Shown: in pieces, positions 39,901 through 48,249 of the stretch | How positions within the stretch are numbered: position 1 is the first letter of the stretch | Layout of the letters: every line of letters begins with the position of its first letter | Assembly: GCF_963678635.1 (NCBI RefSeq) | Contig: NC_087062.1 | Location: 64,205,253-64,269,252, forward strand | DNA length: 64,000 nucleotides | DNA from: Symsagittifera roscoffensis | Lineage: Eukaryota; Xenacoelomorpha; Acoela; Convolutidae | Reading direction: 5' to 3' | The notes under the pieces: generated by a model | Databases searched by the model: none | The model's input: the letters and a program-made list of their open reading frames with translations, nothing else | What the model was told of the DNA's origin: nothing | Position numbers and translations under genes: made by a program

Positions 39901-42466
39901 GAGTTTCCACTAGTAGCGTGTGTATCGCTAGTTCTGACAGTTCTGATCCCGAGGTCGAATTCCTGTCGGAATAGGTATCCATTCCTGAGTTTCGGGAATC
40001 ATTATCCGTCGAAGGTGTTGTGCTGGAGACTGCACGCTCCTCCAGATCATGTCTGTATTTCCTTCGCATCCATCTGAACTCCCCGGACAAAACCTTGTTC
40101 TCTAGGTCCTGTTTCTCATCAGGAATTTTCTCGTCTATCTCGGACTCCCCGGACCAATTCACTTGTCCTGGGTGTTGATCTTGTGATCGCTGGTTTTTCT
40201 CCTCATCCTTCTCCCCGGACAAATAGTCTTGCAGCAGATTTTGTTTTACAACTTCACCGTCTTTATCCCGGTCTACAAAGGTGACAGTTTTCTTTTGCCT
40301 GCCGCTCTCCTGTCCTTTCTGTCCGTAAGAAGTACTGGTTAAAATCTCTTGGGGTATTGAGGATACTAGTTGCTGAACTATTGTCCTACAATCCCTCTCG
40401 TTCTCTTCGTGTTGTCGTCTGGACGGCATGATCTTCACCTTCTCACTGACTGTCAGCGATGCCACTGCTGCTGTCCACTCGGGGTCATCTCTGGTCACTT
40501 CTCTTTCTAACAATCCACCCAGCATCCGCATTACTTGTGGTGTGACTTGCACCGTTTTATCCAATAATGAGAGGCTGTTTATATTCATGCGAGAGAGTTC
40601 TTGCTGGACCAGGTTCGAGCGCAGCAACAAATCCAAGGGGACCGGATCCTCCTTGGACAGGATCTTTATCTCGACTGCTTTCTCTACAGGTAACTCAGGA
40701 TGCCCTGGAATTGGATGTCCAGACTTATCCAACCATCTCGTTAAGGGAAGCGCTTCATAAGTTTCTTTGTCCAGAAACGAGAATCCCTCCTTTACTTCCG
40801 CCTGATTGGCCTGCTTCTGCTCCAATCTTTCATAGAATTCAGTTTTCTTACTGAGGCTGTCAGCATTCTGGTGTTTGTCACGCATCCTATGTTCGATTAT
40901 CATATGGTAGCCATCCAGTCTTACTATCCACCTACCAATATAACTCTGATCCATCGAGTAGGTCTTCAACCAGGATAACGCTCTGTTGTCCACGCGTAAC
41001 TTGAAGGGAGCGCTCCCCAAGTATGCACGGTACTTCTCCACGAAGGTGACTACTGCAAACATTTCTGCTTTTGGTGCGCCATATTTCATCTCTGTGTCAC
41101 TCAAGACTTTGCTGCCGTATGCAATGGGACGGAGAACTGTTCTTCCGTTCCATTCTTGCTCTTGATGCAATATTCCTGAGATGGCCACCACCGATGCGTC
41201 TGTGTCAAGAACATACATGCCCTTTTCTGTAGGCATGCCCAGCACTGGCGCTTCGCACAGTTCCCGCTTTATGTTCTCGAAAGCAACTTGTGCCTCATCG
41301 TTCCATTCGAACTTCTTCCCTTTGTTGCGCATCAGCTTCTGCATCGGATACACCTTGTCCGCATATCCTTTAATGAATTCACGGTAGTAATTGGCAAACC
41401 CTAGGAAGTTCATGAGCTGTGTGTCCGTTCTAGGAGCTTTCCATGTCAGCACAGCCTCTACTGCTTCTGGATCTGGCCTCACACCATGCCTGTCCACCAT
41501 TCTTCCCAGGTACTTGATCGAATCCCTAAGGATTTCACATTTCGATGGTTTGCATTTCAAGCCTGCTCTTTTCATACATCCGAAGACCTCATCGAGCCGA
41601 TCAATGTGATCCTCCAGGGTCGGTGTCGCTATGACTACATCATCCACGTAGCACATCAAGAGATTCCCGTACTTTTTGGTCACTCCTGTCAAAGCCTGAG
41701 CCATCAGCCTTTGAAAAGTTGCTGTTGCATTGCACAAGCCGAAGGGCATCCTCTTCCACTGGTACAACCCCAATTCGCACGCGAATCCGGTTTTCTCTCT
41801 GTCCTTCTTTCGCAGAGGAACCTGCCAGAAGGCAGAACCCAAGTCCAATGTGGTGAAGAGCTTTGCATCACCAAGTTTAGATAGGCTCTCGTCTATTCGC
41901 GGTATCGGGTACGCATCTTTAATCGTTACCGCGTTCAAGTAACGAAAGTCGCAACAAAATCTAAGCTGCCCCCCTTTCTTTTTCGCCATGACTACCCCGC
42001 AAGCCCACGGCGATTTCGAGGGTTCTATCATGTCGTATTCAAGCAACATTTCTATTTCCGCTCGGCACGCTTCCGATTTATGTGGCGTCATTCGCCATGC
42101 GCCTTCCCTATGGGGAACGGCGCCCTCTTCTAGTTCGATTTCGTGTTCGACGAAATTACAGCAACCGATGTCCGCCTTATGTTTTGAAAATACCTCGGCG
42201 TTCCGATTTAGGAGGTCCCGCAATTTTTCAAAATCTCCCTCACCTATTTTTCCTTTTAAATGTTCTATTTCTGGCAAAACCGGTTTGTCAGAATCTAGTT
42301 CAAATGACGAGGGGCGTTCCGGAAAATTCGAGCACCTTGATAAGCCGTGGTCCGTTTCGGATTTCATTGAAAACAATTTATGAATAGATTTTAATTCATT
42401 AATCCTCTTTAAAATTTTATCTTTATTGGCATGATAAGGACAGTCTTTCACATTATGTTTCTTCAA
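36980..42466 (-). CDS. pol, downstream reading frame (RT, RNase H, integrase, macro-like domain)
   Basis: 1828 codons beginning just inside the copy of the tandem duplication nearer the 3' end; the Met at 42466 is not the natural start. Reverse transcriptase about 142-330 with YVDD at 273-276; RNase H about 402-540. Then a linker of roughly 400-450 residues, far longer than usual between RNase H and integrase. The integrase HHCC finger (HDQMGH...CLSC) lies at about 1046-1083, the catalytic triad is Asp1111, Asp1170, Glu1206 (spacing D,D-35-E), and a GPF module sits at about 1347. After an acidic, probably disordered stretch, residues about 1679-1825 look like a macro domain of the TARG1/OARD1 sort (ITAD, LVTR, LSLP strands in order), but the loop glycines and the usual catalytic Lys and Asp positions appear changed (LVTR; GRL), suggesting binding without hydrolysis or loss of function. 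Protease is absent from this frame. Confidence 0.9.
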   Translation of the reverse strand: MKKHNVKDCPYHANKDKILKRINELKSIHKLFSMKSETDHGLSRCSNFPERPSSFELDSDKPVLPEIEHLKGKIGEGDFEKLRDLLNRNAEVFSKHKADIGCCNFVEHEIELEEGAVPHREGAWRMTPHKSEACRAEIEMLLEYDMIEPSKSPWACGVVMAKKKGGQLRFCCDFRYLNAVTIKDAYPIPRIDESLSKLGDAKLFTTLDLGSAFWQVPLRKKDREKTGFACELGLYQWKRMPFGLCNATATFQRLMAQALTGVTKKYGNLLMCYVDDVVIATPTLEDHIDRLDEVFGCMKRAGLKCKPSKCEILRDSIKYLGRMVDRHGVRPDPEAVEAVLTWKAPRTDTQLMNFLGFANYYREFIKGYADKVYPMQKLMRNKGKKFEWNDEAQVAFENIKRELCEAPVLGMPTEKGMYVLDTDASVVAISGILHQEQEWNGRTVLRPIAYGSKVLSDTEMKYGAPKAEMFAVVTFVEKYRAYLGSAPFKLRVDNRALSWLKTYSMDQSYIGRWIVRLDGYHMIIEHRMRDKHQNADSLSKKTEFYERLEQKQANQAEVKEGFSFLDKETYEALPLTRWLDKSGHPIPGHPELPVEKAVEIKILSKEDPVPLDLLLRSNLVQQELSRMNINSLSLLDKTVQVTPQVMRMLGGLLEREVTRDDPEWTAAVASLTVSEKVKIMPSRRQHEENERDCRTIVQQLVSSIPQEILTSTSYGQKGQESGRQKKTVTFVDRDKDGEVVKQNLLQDYLSGEKDEEKNQRSQDQHPGQVNWSGESEIDEKIPDEKQDLENKVLSGEFRWMRRKYRHDLEERAVSSTTPSTDNDSRNSGMDTYSDRNSTSGSELSELAIHTLLVETRARDLDREVYQDPDSDRYLIPSESVFDNAADDLETIAVSKRSMSLLPQKEAVRTDLQPFQQETQPLAKIWCVKMEEDTHQPNELNSQMRVMKTYLKARYILSDLLRAQRNDRMTSNLKRWIENGAPDKGDLEEDSYRILRQYFMQKEGRLYLNKDGIVACRRREEDKVLYKYNAIVLPQLYQTELLFRSHDQMGHQGIDKVYQRILKRFEWPGMKKACEKWVTACLSCQQVKDPRKLRFPLQSIESSEFNEVVQIDHQKICMTDSGYNQVLVMIDHFTKYAEAVPCITASAEETCDHLINTWIARHGCPMTFQSDNGTAFVGELTKELMRRSQVAQAHSTTYHPQTNGLVERQNRTLVSMLRVYCSRYMTDWDRYLPQVMGAYNSTQHSTTGVSPHMMLTGHEKSLPLTFFYPEYEGKKTSPQVYVRDVIRRQQELNDLCRRNTQQAQARQRKRFDKKAAGAKAYSVGDYVWVFQNVIPPKGTKKLLKKWRGPFMITEVHQEGRFYRLSTGRAAHYENIKPHNPSTEDWCIPADMEEGDYLMMDPACEVNEKGTREKNDGNEVVEEGTDTPLDLDPNEQIEAEDETLPYAEEDGRDPEQTEVPKNLEPDLPLTIQTRQKDGTRQRKKYNPYGDDFVVDRIDLKNIVEEVVGLEEITVSQDIDIVDDHNDEWVDDWSKPEVEFDDEQQQSNEQDLTNLRVLEWLNEMTSDPKETNVTIQDVDRESAKYIKTKRDDPSWAAQEGQLLIPASNLDLIPGMRSTGTPMDIFVRGVGVGLTHTENLIIKKLRIARETGDLEAETGEEPKKPDIGRVVESYFNLPNEYSSNIILTDSDFILTNRTCAVAITADMSFRTALAADFKREYKNVEFLWKQRPGIGGVAALPPAVSQIPGKYLCFLVTRATEKQHVDPENLVLSLTRLRDFLVEMDVKELSLPVYDPNRGRLHPRELYALVHVIFSDTNIQVYLHKKYYLSIG

Positions 42467-42488
42467 GTTTTGTGTCTCCTCATAGTCG
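39281..42488 (-). repeat. Tandem duplication in pol, downstream unit
   Basis: 3208 bp directly adjacent to an equally long copy at 42489-45696. Only four differences were found: near 39853, 41581, 42098 and 42336 against the other unit. The breakpoint carries a 2-base microhomology (CG before CTTCAGGATCC). 3208 is not a multiple of three, so pol is frameshifted at the junction. Confidence 0.97.
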
Positions 42489-45400
42489 CTTCAGGATCCT
42501 CTGATACACTTTGTCGATCCCTTGATGGCCCATCTGATCATGCGACCTGAATAATAGTTCTGTCTGATAGAGTTGCGGCAACACTATCGCGTTATATTTG
42601 TATAAGACCTTGTCTTCTTCTCTTCTCCTGCAAGCCACGATCCCGTCCTTGTTCAGATATAATCTCCCCTCCTTCTGCATGAAGTATTGTCTCAGGATCC
42701 TATAGCTGTCTTCTTCTAGGTCACCTTTGTCAGGTGCACCGTTTTCTATCCACCTTTTTAGGTTGCTTGTCATGCGATCATTTCTCTGCGCCCTTAGAAG
42801 GTCCGAGAGTATGTATCTCGCCTTCAAGTACGTCTTCATGACCCTCATCTGACTATTCAGCTCGTTGGGCTGATGTGTGTCTTCTTCCATCTTAACACAC
42901 CAAATCTTCGCCAACGGTTGTGTTTCTTGCTGAAACGGTTGAAGATCAGTCCTGACTGCCTCTTTCTGTGGCAATAAGCTCATCGAACGTTTCGATACTG
43001 CTATTGTTTCTAAGTCATCCGCTGCGTTGTCAAAGACACTTTCGCTCGGTATAAGGTAGCAATCGCTGTCCGGATCCTGGTACACCTCTCTGTCCAGGTC
43101 TCTCGCCCGAGTTTCCACTAGTAGCGTGTGTATCGCTAGTTCTGACAGTTCTGATCCCGAGGTCGAATTCCTGTCGGAATAGGTATCCATTCCTGAGTTT
43201 CGGGAATCATTATCCGTCGAAGGTGTTGTGCTGGAGACTGCACGCTCCTCCAGATCATGTCTGTATTTCCTTCGCATCCATCTGAACTCCCCGGACAAAA
43301 CCTTGTTCTCTAGGTCCTGTTTCTCATCAGGAATTTTCTCGTCTATCTCGGACTCCCCGGACCAATTCACTTGTCCTGGGTGTTGATCTTGTGATCGCTG
43401 GTTTTTCTCCTCATCCTTCTCCCCGGACAAATAGTCTTGCAGCAGATTTTGTTTTACAACTTCACCGTCTTTATCCCGGTCTACAAAGGTGACAGTTTTC
43501 TTTTGCCTGCCGCTCTCCTGTCCTTTCTGTCCGTAAGAAGTACTGGTTAAAATCTCTTGGGGTATTGAGGATACTAGTTGCTGAACTATTGTCCTACAAT
43601 CCCTCTCGTTCTCTTCGTGTTGTCGTCTGGACGGCATGATCTTCACCTTCTCACTGACTGTCAGCGATGCCACTGCTGCTGTCCACTCGGGGTCATCTCT
43701 GGTCACTTCTCTTTCTAACAATCCACCCAGCATCCGCATTACTTGTGGTGTGACTTGCACCGTTTTATCCAATAATGAGAGGCTGTTTATATTCATGCGA
43801 GAGAGTTCTTGCTGGACCAGGTTCGAGCGCAGCAACAAATCCAAGGGGACCGGATCCTCCTTGGACAGGATCTTTATCTCGACTGCTTTCTCTACAGGTA
43901 ACTCAGGATGCCCTGGAATTGGATGTCCAGACTTATCCAACCATCTCGTTAAGGGAAGCGCTTCATAAGTTTCTTTGTCCAGAAACGAGAATCCCTCCTT
44001 TACTTCCGCCTGATTGGCCTGCTTCTGCTCCAATCTTTCATAGAATTCAGTTTTCTTACTGAGGCTGTCAGCATTCTGGTGTTTGTCACGCATCCTATGT
44101 TCGATTATCATATGGTAGCCATCCAGTCTTACTATCCACCTACCAATATAACTCTGATCCATCGAGTAGGTCTTCAACCAGGATAACGCTCTGTTGTCCA
44201 CGCGTAACTTGAAGGGAGCGCTCCCCAAGTATGCACGGTACTTCTCCACGAAGGTGACTACTGCAAACATTTCTGCTTTTGGTGCGCCATATTTCATCTC
44301 TGTGTCACTCAAGACTTTGCTGCCGTATGCAATGGGACGGAGAACTGTTCTTCCGTTCCATTCTTGCTCTTGATGCAATATTCCTGAGATGGCCACCACC
44401 GATGCGTCTGTGTCAAGAACATACATGCCCTTTTCTGTAGGCATGCCCAGCACTGGCGCTTCGCACAGTTCCCGCTTTATGTTCTCGAAAGCAACTTGTG
44501 CCTCATCGTTCCATTCGAACTTCTTCCCTTTGTTGCGCATCAGCTTCTGCATCGGATACACCTTGTCCGCATATCCTTTAATGAATTCACGGTAGTAATT
44601 GGCAAACCCTAGGAAGTTCATGAGCTGTGTGTCCGTTCTAGGAGCTTTCCATGTCAGCACAGCCTCTACTGCTTCTGGATCTGGCCTCACACCATGCCTG
44701 TCCACCATTCTTCCCAGGTACTTGATCGAATCCCTAAGGATTTCACATTTCGATGGTTTGCATTTCAAGCCTGCTCTTTTCATACATCCAAAGACCTCAT
44801 CGAGCCGATCAATGTGATCCTCCAGGGTCGGTGTCGCTATGACTACATCATCCACGTAGCACATCAAGAGATTCCCGTACTTTTTGGTCACTCCTGTCAA
44901 AGCCTGAGCCATCAGCCTTTGAAAAGTTGCTGTTGCATTGCACAAGCCGAAGGGCATCCTCTTCCACTGGTACAACCCCAATTCGCACGCGAATCCGGTT
45001 TTCTCTCTGTCCTTCTTTCGCAGAGGAACCTGCCAGAAGGCAGAACCCAAGTCCAATGTGGTGAAGAGCTTTGCATCACCAAGTTTAGATAGGCTCTCGT
45101 CTATTCGCGGTATCGGGTACGCATCTTTAATCGTTACCGCGTTCAAGTAACGAAAGTCGCAACAAAATCTAAGCTGCCCCCCTTTCTTTTTCGCCATGAC
45201 TACCCCGCAAGCCCACGGCGATTTCGAGGGTTCTATCATGTCGTATTCAAGCAACATTTCTATTTCCGCTCGGCACGCTTCCGATTTATGTGGCGTCATT
45301 CGCCTTGCGCCTTCCCTATGGGGAACGGCGCCCTCTTCTAGTTCGATTTCGTGTTCGACGAAATTACAGCAACCGATGTCCGCCTTATGTTTTGAAAATA

Positions 45401-46883
45401 CCTCGGCGTTCCGATTTAGGAGGTCCCGCAATTTTTCAAAATCTCCCTCACCTATTTTTCCTTTTAAATGTTCTATTTCTGGCAAAACCGGTTTGTCAGA
45501 ATCTAGTTCAAATGACGAGGGGCGTTCCGGAAAATTCGAGCAGCTTGATAAGCCGTGGTCCGTTTCGGATTTCATTGAAAACAATTTATGAATAGATTTT
45601 AATTCATTAATCCTCTTTAAAATTTTATCTTTATTGGCATGATAAGGACAGTCTTTCACATTATGTTTCTTCAAGTTTTGTGTCTCCTCATAGTCGATCC
45701 TCATCGGCAAGGCGTAGCCAAGCTTCTTTCCACGCTGGATTGAAACCGTGGTGTCCAGTGTGTTCAACAACACACTGACACACAGTCCGTTTCGCGTTAC
45801 CGAGAAGCTCCGGCCTAAAATCACCGAACTCTGACTATTTGGATTCGGTACTAAGCAAACCTGTTTGCTATCACTTAACGAATTTAAATTTCTCATTCTA
45901 AAAATTGCTACTACAGCTTGTCCTGGTTGTAATTTTACTTTTCTATCCAAAAAAACTGGTACCTTATTTTCGTCTGTTATTATCCTATTAATTGGTCTCT
46001 TAACATACTTTCGGTCCGGGTTTCTAATCCGTATCAGACCGTTGTTCAAATCAATCATCACGTCAAAATTCCTGACAAAATCTCTGCCCAAGATGAATTG
46101 GTCGGCATCGTCCAGATTCTCTACCACCAGGAAGCTCATCCAAAGATCTCGTCCTCCCATGTGAAGGACCGTTATCGGTGTTCTTCCGGCTACGTAGATG
46201 GCTCCTCGATTTGCGGCGGCCAGTCGGAGATTCGTTGGAATTAGATCTTCCCGCGTGAAGCCCATTCTTTCCCAAGTTTTTATCGGCATCACACTCACTA
46301 CCGCTCCTGTGTCCAGAAGCCCTGTGACTCCGAGTTTTGTTCCGTTGGTGTCGAGCAGATGTGCGGTCACATCTGCTTCATACCCAATGTGTACTGCGTC
46401 TTGTTCCATCATGGCGTCATGGCCTATCCTGCGGACTTTGAGTTCCTCCTCACCCAAATAGATCTGCCCCATTTGGTCATCATCTGTTGTTACATAAGTC
46501 CTGGTGTAGATACTGATTCCATCCACGTTCAGCATCACTTGATACGGCCCATAGACTTCTAGGTAGCGTCCATGAAGTTTCTTCATGCGAGGGCCACCCG
46601 TGGTTAGTAGTGCCCTCACAGCCCTCGACTCGGTGCGTGGCTCCATCTGCCTCAGATAGTCTGCATATGTGTCCAAATGCATCAAAGTGAACTCAGACGG
46701 TTCACTCAGATTTCTGATTACCTGATGCCCTGCCACCGAGATTATCGACTGTATTTTACTTCCTTGCGGTGCCATACCGAACCTCTGACCAGAGATAACA
46801 TTAAGTTTCATGCTCAAGCTGCTTGGTGCTTTTGCCTCTTCAATTGTTCCCTTGGTTTGCTGGTCCGTTGTTAAAATTTCCAT
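42480..46883 (-). CDS. pol, upstream reading frame (protease, RT, RNase H; truncated)
   Basis: 1467 codons. Protease with the active-site triplet DTG at 191-193 and the FILGRD motif at 263-268; reverse transcriptase about 545-733 with YVDD at 676-679; RNase H about 805-943 with acidic residues in LDTDAS and RVDNRAL. The frame continues through the long linker and breaks inside the integrase zinc finger (after VYQRILKR) because the 3208-bp duplication shifts the frame. It overlaps the end of gag by 44 bp in the +1 frame. Compared with element 2, the segment between gag and protease that carries two zinc knuckles is missing. The first residues are therefore joined to gag-derived DNA, and the Met at 46883 may not be the natural start. 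Confidence 0.9.
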   Translation of the reverse strand: MEILTTDQQTKGTIEEAKAPSSLSMKLNVISGQRFGMAPQGSKIQSIISVAGHQVIRNLSEPSEFTLMHLDTYADYLRQMEPRTESRAVRALLTTGGPRMKKLHGRYLEVYGPYQVMLNVDGISIYTRTYVTTDDDQMGQIYLGEEELKVRRIGHDAMMEQDAVHIGYEADVTAHLLDTNGTKLGVTGLLDTGAVVSVMPIKTWERMGFTREDLIPTNLRLAAANRGAIYVAGRTPITVLHMGGRDLWMSFLVVENLDDADQFILGRDFVRNFDVMIDLNNGLIRIRNPDRKYVKRPINRIITDENKVPVFLDRKVKLQPGQAVVAIFRMRNLNSLSDSKQVCLVPNPNSQSSVILGRSFSVTRNGLCVSVLLNTLDTTVSIQRGKKLGYALPMRIDYEETQNLKKHNVKDCPYHANKDKILKRINELKSIHKLFSMKSETDHGLSSCSNFPERPSSFELDSDKPVLPEIEHLKGKIGEGDFEKLRDLLNRNAEVFSKHKADIGCCNFVEHEIELEEGAVPHREGARRMTPHKSEACRAEIEMLLEYDMIEPSKSPWACGVVMAKKKGGQLRFCCDFRYLNAVTIKDAYPIPRIDESLSKLGDAKLFTTLDLGSAFWQVPLRKKDREKTGFACELGLYQWKRMPFGLCNATATFQRLMAQALTGVTKKYGNLLMCYVDDVVIATPTLEDHIDRLDEVFGCMKRAGLKCKPSKCEILRDSIKYLGRMVDRHGVRPDPEAVEAVLTWKAPRTDTQLMNFLGFANYYREFIKGYADKVYPMQKLMRNKGKKFEWNDEAQVAFENIKRELCEAPVLGMPTEKGMYVLDTDASVVAISGILHQEQEWNGRTVLRPIAYGSKVLSDTEMKYGAPKAEMFAVVTFVEKYRAYLGSAPFKLRVDNRALSWLKTYSMDQSYIGRWIVRLDGYHMIIEHRMRDKHQNADSLSKKTEFYERLEQKQANQAEVKEGFSFLDKETYEALPLTRWLDKSGHPIPGHPELPVEKAVEIKILSKEDPVPLDLLLRSNLVQQELSRMNINSLSLLDKTVQVTPQVMRMLGGLLEREVTRDDPEWTAAVASLTVSEKVKIMPSRRQHEENERDCRTIVQQLVSSIPQEILTSTSYGQKGQESGRQKKTVTFVDRDKDGEVVKQNLLQDYLSGEKDEEKNQRSQDQHPGQVNWSGESEIDEKIPDEKQDLENKVLSGEFRWMRRKYRHDLEERAVSSTTPSTDNDSRNSGMDTYSDRNSTSGSELSELAIHTLLVETRARDLDREVYQDPDSDCYLIPSESVFDNAADDLETIAVSKRSMSLLPQKEAVRTDLQPFQQETQPLAKIWCVKMEEDTHQPNELNSQMRVMKTYLKARYILSDLLRAQRNDRMTSNLKRWIENGAPDKGDLEEDSYRILRQYFMQKEGRLYLNKDGIVACRRREEDKVLYKYNAIVLPQLYQTELLFRSHDQMGHQGIDKVYQRILKRL
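42489..45696 (-). repeat. Tandem duplication in pol, upstream unit
   Basis: Second 3208-bp unit. Three of the four differences visibly change an amino acid (Arg/Cys, Trp/Arg and Arg/Ser pairs). Identity of about 99.9% is higher than between the two LTRs (about 99.0%), so the duplication postdates the insertion unless it is an assembly error. Confidence 0.97.
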
Positions 46884-48237
46884 AATTGTTCTTGTAATAT
46901 CCAGATCTCGAAGGAGGTTTCAACAAAAGATACTCTTTTGATTTGAGCCTCAACTCCCCCGGTGTTGGCGCATTAGTTGATAGTGGTGTGTAATGCGTTG
47001 CTAGCATCGTACGAAGTTCATCATTTTTCACACCATCGATGAATTTTGAGGCTACGGCCAGGTTCATCCTTCGGTTTGACTCATCCGGTTGGCTGCGTCT
47101 TCTCAGCATTTCCAAATCATCGAGAAACTTGTCTATTGTTTCATCTTCTCGTTGCCTCCGTTTCTCGAAGCGCATCATCGCCTGGTGCCCCTGCACCCCT
47201 GATCCGAAACGGTTTAACAAGATTTCGAAGATTTTCTCTGCAGTGTCACGTTGATACTGTTTCTTGGCCATGACACAGTTCAGGGCTGTCCCTTCTAAGT
47301 TGCTGGTGAGCGCGCTGCATTCCTGTCTCTCCGACAAGTCCTCTTCCTCGAAATGCAGCTTCATTACCTCTATCCAGGTATCAATACAGCCATCAGATTC
47401 GTCTTTGTAGCATCTTGGTTTCTTAAAGACTCTTCTGGACTTCTCACTGCGTTCATTGGTTCTTGATAACCTCGTCAGGAATGTCTCTAAAGACCTGTTC
47501 AGGAGTTCAAATGCTGTGGCCATTGCCGTAGCATCCCTTGAGTGTCCCGCTTGAGTGTCCTCACACCTTGTCGAAGGCTCTGTGTGCGGTGCATCCCTGC
47601 AATCCGAATCACCATGAGCGTTTCCCGCTTGGCCCATATGACTCCTCCTCGGGCTTGTATGCCCCATGTTGCCAGAATCGCTTCTCCCAGTCGCATGTGT
47701 GCTTTGCGTTGGTCGTTCGTTCGAGGTTTGTCTGTTCCCCGTTGAACTTGCTCTACTGTTCGGGCCCCATGCTGTATTACCCCTTGTGGCATAGCCTGAT
47801 GAACTGCCCCTGCCTCTAGTGGATCCATACGTCTTCCTCCTTTGATGTTCATTGAAGTTCACCCTCGGTTCCCTGCTGGGACCTCCCGAGTTCGGCTCTC
47901 CTTCTTTTGGTCCACTCTTGCTGTTTAGTAGCCCGTCCAACCTATCCATGATAGCCTGAGTTCGCCTCTCCATCATCGCGTCTATCTTTGTGTCAAGAGA
48001 CCCAAGAGACTGCTCTTGCTGAATTCTTAATTTCTCCATGTCGGCTCTTAAGCGTAACTCCCTCTGTTCCGCCTCTCTTGTCATTCGCGACAAGTTCCTC
48101 GTCATATGTTCGTCCGTTCTTTCTTTCAAGCGTTTTTCGCTTCTGCCAACTTCTTGTCTGTTGCGGTTTATTTCTTCCCGCAGACTTTCTCTTTCAATGT
48201 GAACTGCTCTTTCTAGTTCACTCATCCTTATCGACAT
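46840..48237 (-). CDS. gag, C-terminal part (coiled coil and capsid)
   Basis: 465 codons in the same frame as the upstream gag piece, separated from it by one TAA codon. Residues 1-85 form a long charged coiled coil; 90-230 are Arg/Ser/Gly-rich and probably disordered; about 270-435 match the Gypsy-type gag capsid region, nearly the same as in element 2 (shared GCIDTWIEVMKLHFEEE and RFGSGVQGHQAM). The frame ends shortly after the LLLKP motif. Element 2 continues there into two CCHC knuckles, which are missing here. Overlaps pol by 44 bp. Confidence 0.88.
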   Translation of the reverse strand: MSIRMSELERAVHIERESLREEINRNRQEVGRSEKRLKERTDEHMTRNLSRMTREAEQRELRLRADMEKLRIQQEQSLGSLDTKIDAMMERRTQAIMDRLDGLLNSKSGPKEGEPNSGGPSREPRVNFNEHQRRKTYGSTRGRGSSSGYATRGNTAWGPNSRASSTGNRQTSNERPTQSTHATGRSDSGNMGHTSPRRSHMGQAGNAHGDSDCRDAPHTEPSTRCEDTQAGHSRDATAMATAFELLNRSLETFLTRLSRTNERSEKSRRVFKKPRCYKDESDGCIDTWIEVMKLHFEEEDLSERQECSALTSNLEGTALNCVMAKKQYQRDTAEKIFEILLNRFGSGVQGHQAMMRFEKRRQREDETIDKFLDDLEMLRRRSQPDESNRRMNLAVASKFIDGVKNDELRTMLATHYTPLSTNAPTPGELRLKSKEYLLLKPPSRSGYYKNNYGNFNNGPANQGNN

Positions 48238-48249
48238 CTGTTCATTTTG

